A stretch of DNA of 64,000 nt from Luteimonas rhizosphaerae (GCF_002849595.1 NZ_NRQR01000020.1:62001-126000); one strand, 5' to 3'. Numbered from the stretch's first letter, positions 36,600 to 45,762 are shown. Notes: generated by a model not told the origin, from the sequence alone. Translations and numbers: made by a program.

Positions 36600-39500
36600 T
36601 CAGAACTTGTAGCGCACGCCCAGCATGTAGCGCGGGCTCTGGTCGGCCAGCTTCATGATCTGCTGCTCGGTGCGGGCGTACCAGCGCACGTCCTCACCGG
36701 TCAGGTTGATCACCTCGAAGCCGAACGACCAGTGGTCGTTGAGCGCGTAGTTCACGCTGAGGTCCCACTGGTCGTAGGCTTCGACGTAGTAGGGATTCCG
36801 GCTCGCGCCCTGGTTGGCGAGGATCAGGTACTCGTCGCGCCAGTTCCAGGCCAGACGCGCCGAGAAGCCGTACTTCTCGTACATCAGCATGGCGTTGGCG
36901 GTGTCGCTGAGTCCCGTCAGCGAGAACTGGTCGATGTTCGGATCGCCGGCGTTGTCGTAACCCACATCGCCCTGGACGATCGTGTAGTTGGCGAAGACGC
37001 CGAACCCGCTTTCGCCGAAGAAGTACTGGCCGCCCAGTTCCCAGCCGCGCAGCTTGGAATCGTTCTGGTTGACCGGCCGGTTGACGTTGAACTGGTACAG
37101 CGGATCCGCAGCCGTGCCGTAGAGGTCGTAGGCCGCCTCAGTGGCCAGCACCTGCGCGCCGGTGCCGTTGTACGCGGCCAGCCCCGCCGGATCGTTGCGC
37201 AACAGCGCCAGCGCCGTGAACAGCGAGGTGTCGTTGCCCGAGCACGCCGCCGCGTTGGCCGCGCCGACCTGGGCCACGCAAGCCGCGCTCTGCAGGAAGT
37301 CCAGCGCCGTCTGTGCATCCGGACCCGAGGTCGGATCGGTCAGGCCGTAGAGCGGTTCCTGGGTCACGGTGTTGCCGATGAAGTTGCCGACCGACTTGTG
37401 CCAGTAGGTCACCGACACGTAGCTCGCATCGGCGAAATACCACTCCAGTGCCAGGTCCAGGTTGTCGGATTCGAGCGGCTTCAGCGCCGGGTTCTGGGCG
37501 TTGCCGCTGGCGCGGACGGACGGATCCAGCAGGACCGAGCCGAAGGGCTGGGACGCGCCCGGGCCCGCGTAGAGGTTGCCGTAGGGCGCACGCGCGATAC
37601 TGCGACCGAACGACGCGCGCCCCTTCAGCTGGTCGGTGAGATCGATGCTGAAATCCAGGTTCGGCAGGATGTAGCTGTAGCTCGCCGTCTCACTGAAGGG
37701 CTGCTGCTCGTCCGACAGCACGATCCGGAAATCGTTGTTGGACTGCCACTCGATCGCTTCGGGAATCGCGATGACCGAGGTCGAGACCACGTCCGTGGTC
37801 TCGTAGCGCACGCCGATGCGCGTATTGGTGCGCATGCCGCCCAGTTCGCCTTCGAGGTCGAGCTGCACGTACGCGGCATTGGTCTTCTCCTCGACGCGGT
37901 TGTCCGCCGCGTTCTGCGGACTCACGCCCAGGCCGATGCCGTACTGCCCCGCCGCCCACTCGGCCAGCGCGCCCGTGTCTCCGCGCCAGGCCGGCCAGCT
38001 GGTGATGTTGTAGTCGTCGAACAGCCCGACCAGATCGACCGGCTGCAGGAAGTCCATCAATCCGCCCGCCACGTCGCCATCGACGTTCGCCACGCCCCAG
38101 TCGCCGAGCGTCGAATAGGCTTCCGCGGCCTGCAGCCGATGGGTCGTCGCCTTGTTGCTGTCGATGCCGAACTGGAAGCGGCCCTCGTCGAAGCTCCACT
38201 CGCCGTCGATCCGCGCCTGCTTGATCTCGCTGACCTGGGTCTGGGCGTTGACGCGGAACACCTGCGAGCCGATCTCGCCCGCGACGAAGCCCGGATTGAC
38301 GACGCCGTTGGTGCCGGCGACCGCATCGGCCGTCGTGGGATACCAGGTCTGCGTGCCGATCGGCAGGCCGTTGTTGAAGACGAGTTCCTGCACCCACGAG
38401 CCGCCGCAATGCGGGCCGGTCGTGCAGTTGTTGGTACCGGCGATGCTCATGAACGTCGAGCCGCCGCCGGTCTGCGGATCGTTCGGCTTGCTCTCGGTCT
38501 TGGAATTGTGCGCATCGAAGCTGAGGCGGAAGTCGCTGTTGACGTCCCACACCGCGTTGAAGCCCAGCGAGCCCAGCTTGTATTCCTGCATGCTGCGCTG
38601 CTGTTCGAGACCGAAGTCCTTGGTGCCGGCGATCTCGCGGATGTAGATCGGCGTCGCCACCGCGCCGGACGTGTCGAACTCGACGTCGGTGTAGTCGCTG
38701 TTCTGCAGCCACATCGCCTGCTCGCCGCGGTTCTCGGTGATCTCGTTGGTCGAGTAGGTGTAGTCGAGCGTCAGGCTCACGCTGTCGGTCGGTGCGAACT
38801 GGACGACGGCCTGGCCGTTGATGCGCTCGCGCTCGAACTCGGAGAATGCATAGCGCAGGTCGTTCGGGCGCGCATAGAGCTCGCCGATGCCCGGTGCGTT
38901 GACCACGTCCGGATCGCCCGGCATGGTCCCCGTCCACGGCTGGATGTTCCAGTAGTTCTCGGTCGCCTGCACCGAGCCGCCCTTGCGCTTCTGGTAGCTC
39001 GTGCTCAGGCCCACGCCGAAGGTCTTGTCGGGGTTGGTGTAGCTGAAGATGCCCGACAGCTCCGGCGTCAGGTCGTTCTCGAAGACCTGGCTGCGGTCGG
39101 AGACGACCTTGGCGCCGGCGCTGGCGACGATGCCCGAGTGGTTGAAGGGCCGGTCGGTGAGGATGTTGATCGTCGCGCCGATGCCGCCGCTGGGGACGTG
39201 CGCCTGGCTGGTCTTGTAGACCTCGATGCCGTTGATCGCTTCCGCCGCCAGCTGCGCGAAGTTGAATGCGCGCGTGCCGCCGTCGACGCCGCCTATCGCG
39301 ACCTGCCCCGCCGCGCCGAACGCGTCCGCGCCCGGGATCTGGCGGCCGTTGAGCGTCACCATGTTGAACTGCGGACCGAAGCCGCGGGCCGTGACCTGCG
39401 CGCCCTCGCCGTCGCGGCGCTCGATCGAGATGCCGGTAATGCGCTGCAGGGATTCGGCGAGGTTGGTATCGGGGAATTTGCCGATGTCCTCTGCGCTGAT

Positions 39501-39746
39501 CGCGTCGACGACACCCTGCGCTTCGCGCTTGGTCTCCATCGCCTGGTTGAGGCTGCTGCGCAGGCCGGTGACGACCACCGCGTCGAGTTCCGTCGCCTCG
39601 TCCGTGCTGGACGTCTGCGCGGCGGGCGCGCTCTGGCCGACCGGCGGCTGTTGCGGCTCCTGCGCGAAGGCAGGGTTGATGATCAGCACGCCGCCCACGA
39701 AGGTGAACATTGCCGTCGACTTCAAACGCTTGAACTTCTGCTTCAT
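36600..39746 (-). CDS. TonB-dependent outer-membrane receptor
   Basis: A 1048-residue receptor. It has a signal peptide (about 1-28, ending AFAQ), a short Pro/Gln-rich linker, a TonB-box-like ELDAVVVTG, a plug domain (RSSLNQAMETKREAQGVVDA, IGKFPDTNLAESLQRITGIS, TARGFGPQFN, TLNGRQIPG) and a large beta-barrel ending in the aromatic C-terminus MLGVRYKF needed for Bam assembly. This subfamily (IGKFPD/NxAESLQR) is the Xanthomonas/Caulobacter type usually linked to sugar or complex-substrate uptake. It begins the operon that carries sapC, the cupin and the halogenase. GAGGA precedes the ATG. Confidence 0.93.
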   Translation of the reverse strand: MKQKFKRLKSTAMFTFVGGVLIINPAFAQEPQQPPVGQSAPAAQTSSTDEATELDAVVVTGLRSSLNQAMETKREAQGVVDAISAEDIGKFPDTNLAESLQRITGISIERRDGEGAQVTARGFGPQFNMVTLNGRQIPGADAFGAAGQVAIGGVDGGTRAFNFAQLAAEAINGIEVYKTSQAHVPSGGIGATINILTDRPFNHSGIVASAGAKVVSDRSQVFENDLTPELSGIFSYTNPDKTFGVGLSTSYQKRKGGSVQATENYWNIQPWTGTMPGDPDVVNAPGIGELYARPNDLRYAFSEFERERINGQAVVQFAPTDSVSLTLDYTYSTNEITENRGEQAMWLQNSDYTDVEFDTSGAVATPIYIREIAGTKDFGLEQQRSMQEYKLGSLGFNAVWDVNSDFRLSFDAHNSKTESKPNDPQTGGGSTFMSIAGTNNCTTGPHCGGSWVQELVFNNGLPIGTQTWYPTTADAVAGTNGVVNPGFVAGEIGSQVFRVNAQTQVSEIKQARIDGEWSFDEGRFQFGIDSNKATTHRLQAAEAYSTLGDWGVANVDGDVAGGLMDFLQPVDLVGLFDDYNITSWPAWRGDTGALAEWAAGQYGIGLGVSPQNAADNRVEEKTNAAYVQLDLEGELGGMRTNTRIGVRYETTDVVSTSVIAIPEAIEWQSNNDFRIVLSDEQQPFSETASYSYILPNLDFSIDLTDQLKGRASFGRSIARAPYGNLYAGPGASQPFGSVLLDPSVRASGNAQNPALKPLESDNLDLALEWYFADASYVSVTYWHKSVGNFIGNTVTQEPLYGLTDPTSGPDAQTALDFLQSAACVAQVGAANAAACSGNDTSLFTALALLRNDPAGLAAYNGTGAQVLATEAAYDLYGTAADPLYQFNVNRPVNQNDSKLRGWELGGQYFFGESGFGVFANYTIVQGDVGYDNAGDPNIDQFSLTGLSDTANAMLMYEKYGFSARLAWNWRDEYLILANQGASRNPYYVEAYDQWDLSVNYALNDHWSFGFEVINLTGEDVRWYARTEQQIMKLADQSPRYMLGVRYKF

Positions 39747-39899
39747 TTGGCCCGTCCTCAGCACCGAGATTCGAACGACCGCGAGCACGCTGCCCCCGGC
39801 ACCCATTTCACTCTCCAGCGCCCCCTCGCAGCCGACCGCGATGCAACGCGGTCCACGCGGGACGCCGTCCCTCGAGTGTTCTTGAACCTCACTGGATCG

Positions 39900-39921
39900 T
39901 CGTTCCCGCGTTCGGGAACGA
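39900..39921 (-). promoter_or_regulatory. leader hairpin upstream of the receptor gene
   Basis: A perfect 9-bp inverted repeat (TCGTTCCCG / CGGGAACGA) with a 4-base loop lies in the long untranslated leader, about 155 bases before the receptor ATG. No T-run follows, so it looks more like a structural or regulatory element than a terminator. Confidence 0.45.
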
Positions 39922-40064
39922 TGCGTCGATGCGCCTTCGTCCGGACCCTGCGCACTGCCGTCGGCCGTACCGTTCGACGGATCCTGGTCCGGTGCGAGGC
40001 GCCCGATGGACGCCACGCACCGCACTTCGCACCCGCCGATCGCCCCTGTGTACCGCCGCCCCTG

Positions 40065-40078
40065 TGATAGCGCTAACA
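40065..40078. promoter_or_regulatory. LacI-type operator in the receptor promoter
   Basis: TGATAGCGCTAACA is a near-perfect palindrome around the central AGCGCT, the form of operators used by LacI-family regulators in xanthomonads. It lies a few bases downstream of the predicted receptor promoter, where a bound repressor would block transcription. No LacI gene is in the window. Confidence 0.6.
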
Positions 40079-40093
40079 CTCCACGGGTGCAGA

Positions 40094-40120
40094 TGTATAG
40101 CGGTCCCACGGGTTTGTCAC
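40094..40120 (-). promoter_or_regulatory. predicted sigma-70 promoter of the receptor-halogenase operon
   Basis: On the minus strand GTGACA (40120-40115) and TATACA (40099-40094) are separated by 15 bases. The predicted start falls near 40087, giving a leader of about 340 bases before the receptor ATG at 39746. The LacI-type palindrome follows at about +9. Confidence 0.5.
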
Positions 40121-40300
40121 CGTGCAGTGCAGCAAACCAGACCCGGGCGAATGCGGTGTTTCCGGCAGTGCACGCGCCGCGTCCTCCACGGTCGCGCGCG
40201 GATCGCACGCGGCCCTGCGCGTCCCGGCTTCACCGCGAGCGTGACGTGCGGCGCGCAAGCTGCGCGCATGGCGCCACCCCGACGCTGCGAGACCCGCACG

Positions 40301-41239
40301 ATGACCCGCGACACGCAGAACGAGGCGCGCACAACGGCCGCCATGCCACCGGCCGATCCGGAAGACGCCGACGTCCAGGAGAATCTCAAAGACACCTCCG
40401 ACAGCGGCTTCTCGCTGTCGGGTGACGAGCACGTGGCGGTCGAGGAGAAAAGCCCGCCGCGCGCCGCGCTGCTGCACGAGATCATCCGGCGCAACGGGCA
40501 GGAAGAACTCCGGCGCGGCATGGCGGCGCTGGTGTGGTCGTCGCTGGCGGCGGGCCTGACGATGGGCTTCTCGTTCCTGGCGCGCGCGGTGCTGCACCGG
40601 CATCTGCAGGGCGTGCCCGCAGGCCCGCTGCTCGACGGCTTCGGTTACACCTTCGGCTTCCTCGCGGTGATCATCGCGCGCCAGCAGCTGTTCACCGAGA
40701 ACACGCTGACCGGCGTGCTGCCGGTCATGACGTCACCCAGCTGGCGGCAATTCGGACGCCTGCTGCGGCTGTGGGGTGTCGTGCTGGCCGGCAATCTCGC
40801 CGGTGCGACGCTGTTCGCCGTCGGATTGCTGACCCTGCACCAGTTCGATCCCGCCACGCACGAGTCCTTCCGGAACATCGCCCGCGAGCTGATGCACAAC
40901 ACGCCGTTCGAGATGTTCAGCAAGGGCATCCTCGCCGGCTGGATCATCGCGATGATGGTCTGGATGATGGCCGCGACCGACCAGTCGCGGCTGGCGATCA
41001 TCGTCATCTGCACCTACCTGATCGCGATCTGCGGCTTCACCCACATCATCGTCGGCTCGACCGAAGCGATGTATCTCGTGTTCGTCGGCGAGATTAGGTT
41101 CGCCGATGCCGTGCTGGGATTCGGCCTGCCGACGCTGGCCGGCAACGTGGTCGGCGGCAGCCTGATCTTCGCCCTCATCAGCCACGCCCAGGTGCGCAGC
41201 GACGCCAGCAGACCGGCAGCGCCGGACGCGAAGCGCTGA
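40301..41239 (+). CDS. formate/nitrite transporter family protein, YfdC-like
   Basis: A 312-residue inner-membrane channel. A hydrophilic N-terminus of about 75 residues precedes six helices of the FNT fold. Diagnostic parts are QEELRRGMAALVWSSLAAGL, ARQQLFTENTLTGVLPV and ICGFTHIIVGSTEAMYLVF, and the second half has GNVVGGSLIFALISHAQVR. This matches the YfdC subgroup rather than FocA itself, so the transported anion is uncertain. It is divergent from the receptor operon. Confidence 0.88.
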   Translation: MTRDTQNEARTTAAMPPADPEDADVQENLKDTSDSGFSLSGDEHVAVEEKSPPRAALLHEIIRRNGQEELRRGMAALVWSSLAAGLTMGFSFLARAVLHRHLQGVPAGPLLDGFGYTFGFLAVIIARQQLFTENTLTGVLPVMTSPSWRQFGRLLRLWGVVLAGNLAGATLFAVGLLTLHQFDPATHESFRNIARELMHNTPFEMFSKGILAGWIIAMMVWMMAATDQSRLAIIVICTYLIAICGFTHIIVGSTEAMYLVFVGEIRFADAVLGFGLPTLAGNVVGGSLIFALISHAQVRSDASRPAAPDAKR

Positions 41240-41359
41240 GCGCCGCGCGAATCGACCCGGTCGACGCCTCGTCCGCCAGCGTCCAGCGGGATCGGCCGCA
41301 GCAGCTTCGAATCGACGCGGCATGCGTCGCTGGGCTTCGAGGTGCGCACGACTGCGCAC

Positions 41360-42244
41360 TCATTCCGGCGAAGGCGACGCCCCGTCGAAGCAGGCGATCA
41401 GCAGTTCCGTGAGCGCCCGCACCTTCCGCGCGGGGTGCGGGCTCGGCGGTCGCACGACGTAGATGCCCGCCGGCGGCGGCGGATACAGCGGCATCACCTC
41501 CACCAGCCGGCCGGCTGCGAGGTCGTCGGCGGTCATGCCGTCGGGCAGCCACGCGATGCCGAGTCCGGCGACGGCCGCAGCCACGAGCGCGGTGGCGTTG
41601 TCGGCCTTGAAGCGGCCACGCGGATGCACGGTGACGGTTCGGTCGCCGTCCAGGAAGCGCCAGGCTTCGGTGCCCTGCATCAGCGCCTCGTGCGCGGTGA
41701 GTTCGTCCGGCGTTTCGGGAGCGCCATGCGTGCGCACGTAGGCCGGGCTCGCCACCAGCTTTCCGTACAGCGGGCCGACGCGCCGCGCGATCAGGTTGGA
41801 ATCCTCGAGATACCCCACCCGCACCGCGCAGTCGAAACCGTCGGCGACCAGATCGGCGAAACGATCGCTGTAGCAGGTATGGACGTGCAGATGCGGGTAG
41901 CGCACCGCCATCTGCGCGAACACGGGCGCGAAATGGGTCGGACCGAACGACAGCGGCGCGGCGATCCGCAGCCGGCCGCGCAGGTCGTCGCCCGGCAGGA
42001 TCGTGTCCCGGGCCTGGTCGATCTCCTGGCAGGCCCGGGCCGCGTAGTCGCGGAACAGGCGGCCGGCCTCGGTCAGCGCCGCGCCGCGTGTGGTGCGCGC
42101 GAGCAACTGGATCCCCAGCGCGGCCTCGAGGCGGGCTAGGCGCCGGCTGACGATCGACTTCGACAGGCCGAGCCGGCGAGCGGCGGGCGACACGCCGCCG
42201 GCATCGGCGACCTCGACGAATGTCCGCAGATCCTCGATGTCCAT
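41360..42244 (-). CDS. LysR family transcriptional regulator
   Basis: A 294-residue LysR protein with the N-terminal helix-turn-helix (LRTFVEVADAGGVSPAARRL, SKSIVSRRLARLEAALGIQL) and a substrate-binding domain starting near residue 92 (RGRLRIAAPLSFGPTHFAPV). A strong GGGAGG site sits before the ATG at 42244. It is divergent from the YcaC-like hydrolase gene 201 bases away and probably controls it. Confidence 0.93.
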   Translation of the reverse strand: MDIEDLRTFVEVADAGGVSPAARRLGLSKSIVSRRLARLEAALGIQLLARTTRGAALTEAGRLFRDYAARACQEIDQARDTILPGDDLRGRLRIAAPLSFGPTHFAPVFAQMAVRYPHLHVHTCYSDRFADLVADGFDCAVRVGYLEDSNLIARRVGPLYGKLVASPAYVRTHGAPETPDELTAHEALMQGTEAWRFLDGDRTVTVHPRGRFKADNATALVAAAVAGLGIAWLPDGMTADDLAAGRLVEVMPLYPPPPAGIYVVRPPSPHPARKVRALTELLIACFDGASPSPE

Positions 42245-42445
42245 CGTTCCCTCCCGATAACCCGACACAGTCTGGCACCGCCGTTTCCAGCGCGGCGTTG
42301 CGCATTCTGCGACACAGCTGGGCAGCGGACGGCGCTACCGGCCACCGCGTGCGGCTGACAAGGTTTCCCCTCCGGCGCGGCGCTCGATGCGAGCCACGCC
42401 GCGCGGAACGCCCACTCACCGCAGCACTCCACCAAGGATGTCGCC

Positions 42446-43099
42446 ATGCCCTTCCGTAACGGCCTCGATTCCCTGCTCCGCCCCGAAGATTCGGTGCTGG
42501 TCCTGATCGACCACCAGCCCTACCAGCTCGCCAACCTCAACAGCCACGACCCGCACATGGTGGTCAACAACACGACGGCGCTGGCGAAATCCGCCAAGGC
42601 CTTCGGCGTGCCGACCATCCTCACCAGCGTCGTGGCCGAACGCGGTGGCGCGCTCTTTCCGCATGTCACCGACGTGTTCCCCGGCCAGGAGGTGATCGAC
42701 CGGACCTTCATCAACACCTGGGAAGACAGGAAGGTGGTCGACGCGGTGAAGGCGACGGGCCGCAAGCAGCTGATCATCGCCGGCCTGTGGACCGAGGTCT
42801 GCGTGGCGATGCCGGTCATCCAGGCGCTCGGCGAAGGCTGGGACGTGACCGTGGTGACCGATGCGTCCGGTGGCACGTCGGTGGAGGCGCACGAGGTCGC
42901 CATCCAGCGCATGATCGCGGCCGGCGCCAACATGATGACCTGGCTGGCCGTCGCCGCCGAATGGCAGCGCGACTGGGCCCGCCCCGAACACGTCGCGGAG
43001 CTGACCGACGTGCTCAAGCAGCATTGCGCCGGCAGCGGCGTCGCCTATCTGTGGGAACAGCAACTGCTCAACACACCCGTGCCGGACGCGGCGGGCTGA
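42446..43099 (+). CDS. isochorismatase-fold hydrolase, YcaC-like
   Basis: A 217-residue cysteine hydrolase. The catalytic triad is the Asp in VLVLIDHQPYQL, the Lys in KATGRKQLIIAG and the Cys in LWTEVCVAMPV. The Trp-rich C-terminal part (NMMTWLAVAAEWQRDW) matches E. coli YcaC, an octameric enzyme of unknown substrate. LysR-linked YcaC genes are often induced by xenobiotics. Confidence 0.9.
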   Translation: MPFRNGLDSLLRPEDSVLVLIDHQPYQLANLNSHDPHMVVNNTTALAKSAKAFGVPTILTSVVAERGGALFPHVTDVFPGQEVIDRTFINTWEDRKVVDAVKATGRKQLIIAGLWTEVCVAMPVIQALGEGWDVTVVTDASGGTSVEAHEVAIQRMIAAGANMMTWLAVAAEWQRDWARPEHVAELTDVLKQHCAGSGVAYLWEQQLLNTPVPDAAG

Positions 43100-43315
43100 T
43101 CCATCGGGGATGCCGGCAGTCGATCGCGCCCCGCGGGTACGCGCTGCGCCGGTCGGGTTCCGGCATCCCGTTTCACGCCGACGGCCCGGAGGCCGGCGGC
43201 CGTCTCCGGGAACGAGCAGCGCGCCCCGCGCGCGGTCACGCCCACAACACGCATCGCCTGCGGTCGACACACCAAAGGCGATGCCCTGCACCACTCGCGA
43301 AGGAGGCAGTTGTCG

Positions 43316-44059
43316 ATGCGCGCATTTCCGATCGGCATGGAACTGGACGTCACCTATCCGGAGTTCCGGGTCAGCCTCACGCTGCAGTCGGCATCGACGC
43401 TGCGGTTCCAGATCCAGGAGGGTCCCTACGCACGCACCGAAACCGTCGACATCCGTGTCGAGCCACTCGGCAACGGCCTCCTCGTCGTGAGCTGGCAGGA
43501 GCGCGACGGCGCGACCGTCGTCAATCTCCAGGACTTCGACCGCGGGGTAATCCACTCGTTCGCGACCCTGCCCGATGGCCGCTTCCTGCGGATGACCGGC
43601 ACCTTCGAGGTCACGCGGGCGCCGGACCGCGCCGACGACGACCGTCCCACACGCAACAAGGCGCTCGTGCTCGAGGCGATGACGGCGCTGTTCCAGCGTC
43701 GCGATGCGTCCGCAGTCGAGCGTTTCTACGCACCCGACTATCGCCAGCACAACCCCGACATTCCCCAGGGACGGGATGCCCTGCGGGCTCTCGTCGCGGC
43801 GTTGCCGGACGCCGTGTACTACGAACCCGGCCTGGTCATCGCCGAGGGCGATCTCGTGGCCATCCATGGCCGTATCCGCGGCTGGGCGGAGACCCCGCAG
43901 GTGGTGGTCGATCTGTTCCGCATCGAAGGCGGCCGACTGGCCGAGCACTGGGACGTGCTGCAGGCAGAGGTGGCGTCCGATGCGACGCGCGGCGGCCTGT
44001 CGATGTTCGATCCCGACGAACGCGCGCTGCTTGAGCGCAACCGCATGCCGAGCCGGTGA
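43316..44059 (+). CDS. MoaF-like / SnoaL-like two-domain protein
   Basis: A 247-residue cytoplasmic protein of two lipocalin/NTF2-like parts. Residues 1-100 resemble the MoaF N-terminal beta-barrel (GMELDVTYPEFRVSLTLQSA, GLLVVSWQERDGATVV), and residues about 112-245 form a SnoaL-like domain with YRQHNPDIPQGRDAL and FRIEGGRLAEHWDVLQ. AGGAGG lies nine bases before the ATG at 43316. The pairing suggests binding or conversion of a small hydrophobic compound. Confidence 0.75.
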   Translation: MRAFPIGMELDVTYPEFRVSLTLQSASTLRFQIQEGPYARTETVDIRVEPLGNGLLVVSWQERDGATVVNLQDFDRGVIHSFATLPDGRFLRMTGTFEVTRAPDRADDDRPTRNKALVLEAMTALFQRRDASAVERFYAPDYRQHNPDIPQGRDALRALVAALPDAVYYEPGLVIAEGDLVAIHGRIRGWAETPQVVVDLFRIEGGRLAEHWDVLQAEVASDATRGGLSMFDPDERALLERNRMPSR

Positions 44060-44159
44060 GCGACGACCGATGCCGGCCGTACGCGACATGCTCGTGCGCG
44101 GTCGTTCCGGTGCGCGTCGACGCAACGCCGGATCAGGCCGGGCATCCCGCGCGTGCACG

Positions 44160-44978
44160 TCACGGCAGCAGATAGCCGGCGACGTCCTCCGCCTCGCGGT
44201 GTCCGTCGATGGCGAGAAGATCCTTGAGGATCGCCGTATGCCCCGCCCCGGCGACGACCAGCACGCGGCGACCCGGCATCGCGGCCCGCTGCACGTTGGC
44301 GTACATGCGGAAATTGCGATGCCACCAGCTGGCCGCGGCATCGGCGCCGGCGAAACCGTCGCCTGCACCGACGGCATTGGTGACGAGATAGAGATCCTTG
44401 TTCTCGCGGTCGCGCTCCGGATCGTTGGCCAGCCGCAGCAGCTCGGGCAGCGGCAGCGTCGACTGTTCTCGCGACCCGCGCGCCGACAGCGCTGCGAACA
44501 TCGCGTCCATCGCCACCTTGCGCCCGGGTGCGTACGCGGCGATGTAGTCGAACATCGGACCGCTGTTCCAGTGCACGTCGCCCTCGTCGAAGCAGGTCAC
44601 GCGCGCGAGGCCGGCCGCCTTTGCCACGCGGAATCCGATCTGTTGCGTCTCGTTGACCGTCAACGACGCGGCATCGACGCGGTAGGCGGCGAAGGCCGCG
44701 TCCTGGCGGGCCTGCGCCGACGGTTCGCATTCCACCAGGACATCCGTCGGACGGAACGCGGCGAGTCGCGTCGCGAGTCCCGCCAGATACGCCTGGTTCT
44801 GGTCGGTCGTGACGTCGATGACCTCCGACTTGACCACGTCCCGGCCGGGATTCGCGAAGTAGAAAACGCCCAGGAGCATCACCTTGGCCGGATCCGGCGC
44901 AGGTTCGCTGGCGTCCACGTGCGCGGCGAAGGCGCTCAGGCCCAGCAGGAAGGCGGCGACCGGCAGTCTTCGGGCCAT
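44160..44978 (-). CDS. exported DUF5694 (TraB/PrgY-like) protein
   Basis: A 272-residue protein with a signal peptide (1-24). The mature part begins VMLLGVFYFANPGRD, with RPTDVLVECEP and a final VVAGAGHTAILKDLL, matching the DUF5694 family, whose fold resembles the TraB/GumN metal-dependent hydrolases. GGGGAG precedes the ATG at 44978; an upstream in-frame start at 44999 lacks a site. The role is unknown. Confidence 0.78.
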   Translation of the reverse strand: MARRLPVAAFLLGLSAFAAHVDASEPAPDPAKVMLLGVFYFANPGRDVVKSEVIDVTTDQNQAYLAGLATRLAAFRPTDVLVECEPSAQARQDAAFAAYRVDAASLTVNETQQIGFRVAKAAGLARVTCFDEGDVHWNSGPMFDYIAAYAPGRKVAMDAMFAALSARGSREQSTLPLPELLRLANDPERDRENKDLYLVTNAVGAGDGFAGADAAASWWHRNFRMYANVQRAAMPGRRVLVVAGAGHTAILKDLLAIDGHREAEDVAGYLLP

Positions 44979-45081
44979 GGGAGTCTCCCCTTGAGACACG
45001 TGCGCCGCGCGGCACGCGCGACGGCATCGGCTGCCACGCTAAGAGGCGGGCGGGACGGCCGCACGTGCCGGAAGTGACAGG

Positions 45082-45099
45082 CCGGCGTCCGGACGCCGG
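45082..45099. terminator. 18-bp palindrome upstream of the LysE gene's 3' end
   Basis: A perfect palindrome (CCGGCGTCC/GGACGCCGG) lies between the DUF5694 gene start and the LysE gene stop, 55 bases past the LysE stop. It is most simply a terminator for the LysE gene. Confidence 0.4.
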
Positions 45100-45153
45100 T
45101 GCACCGCTTCGGTTCCGACGCCGGGCCCGCGACGGCCATGGGATCCCCGGCGC

Positions 45154-45762
45154 TCACCACAACGCCGAATAGAAGAACCAGCCGCCCACGGCCGCCATGC
45201 CCAGCGCCAGCACGCGACGCACCGGCCGCACGCGGTCCGGTCGGGTCACTACCCGCCGCAGACGCCCGGCGCCGAACACCAGCGTGAGGTGCACCAGCGT
45301 CGCCACGCCCACGCTGATCGTGCCGAGCATCAGGATCTCGCGCAGCGGCGCCTCCGGCCCGGACAGGAACCGGGGCACGACGGTGAGGAAGAAGACCGCC
45401 GCCTTGGCGTTGAGCAGGTTGATGACGAGGCCCGCGACCAGCACCTGGTACAGCGTACGGCCGGCGCCGGTGGACGACCTTGCGTCGCCCGCATCGTGCC
45501 AGCCGCGCCACGCGAGCCACAGCATCATCATCCCCGCAGCCACGCCGATCCAGGTGCCGACGCCGGGCACCGTCACCAGCAGCGTGCTGAGACCCAGACC
45601 CGACAGCGCCGCATTGAGGGCGAGACCGATCGCCACGCCGGCCGTTGCCGCCAGCCCGGCGCGCCGGCCTTCGGCCAGCGTCAGCGAGACCAGCCACGCC
45701 ATGTTCGGCCCGGGCGTGAGCTCGACCAGCAACACGGCAAGCGCAAAGCTCCATCCGTCCAT
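45154..45762 (-). CDS. LysE/RhtB family exporter
   Basis: A 202-residue inner-membrane protein with six hydrophobic segments. The family signature ELTPGPNMAWLVSLTLAEGRR is at residues 14-34, with NLLNAKAAVFFLTVVPRF in the middle. Members export amino acids such as lysine or homoserine lactones. No operon partner. Confidence 0.92.
   Translation of the reverse strand: MDGWSFALAVLLVELTPGPNMAWLVSLTLAEGRRAGLAATAGVAIGLALNAALSGLGLSTLLVTVPGVGTWIGVAAGMMMLWLAWRGWHDAGDARSSTGAGRTLYQVLVAGLVINLLNAKAAVFFLTVVPRFLSGPEAPLREILMLGTISVGVATLVHLTLVFGAGRLRRVVTRPDRVRPVRRVLALGMAAVGGWFFYSALW

Noticed and set aside
36732..40067. A 1111-codon plus-strand open frame
   Set aside because: It is antisense to the whole receptor gene, rich in Arg/Val/Gly and lacks any domain; high GC keeps antisense frames open.
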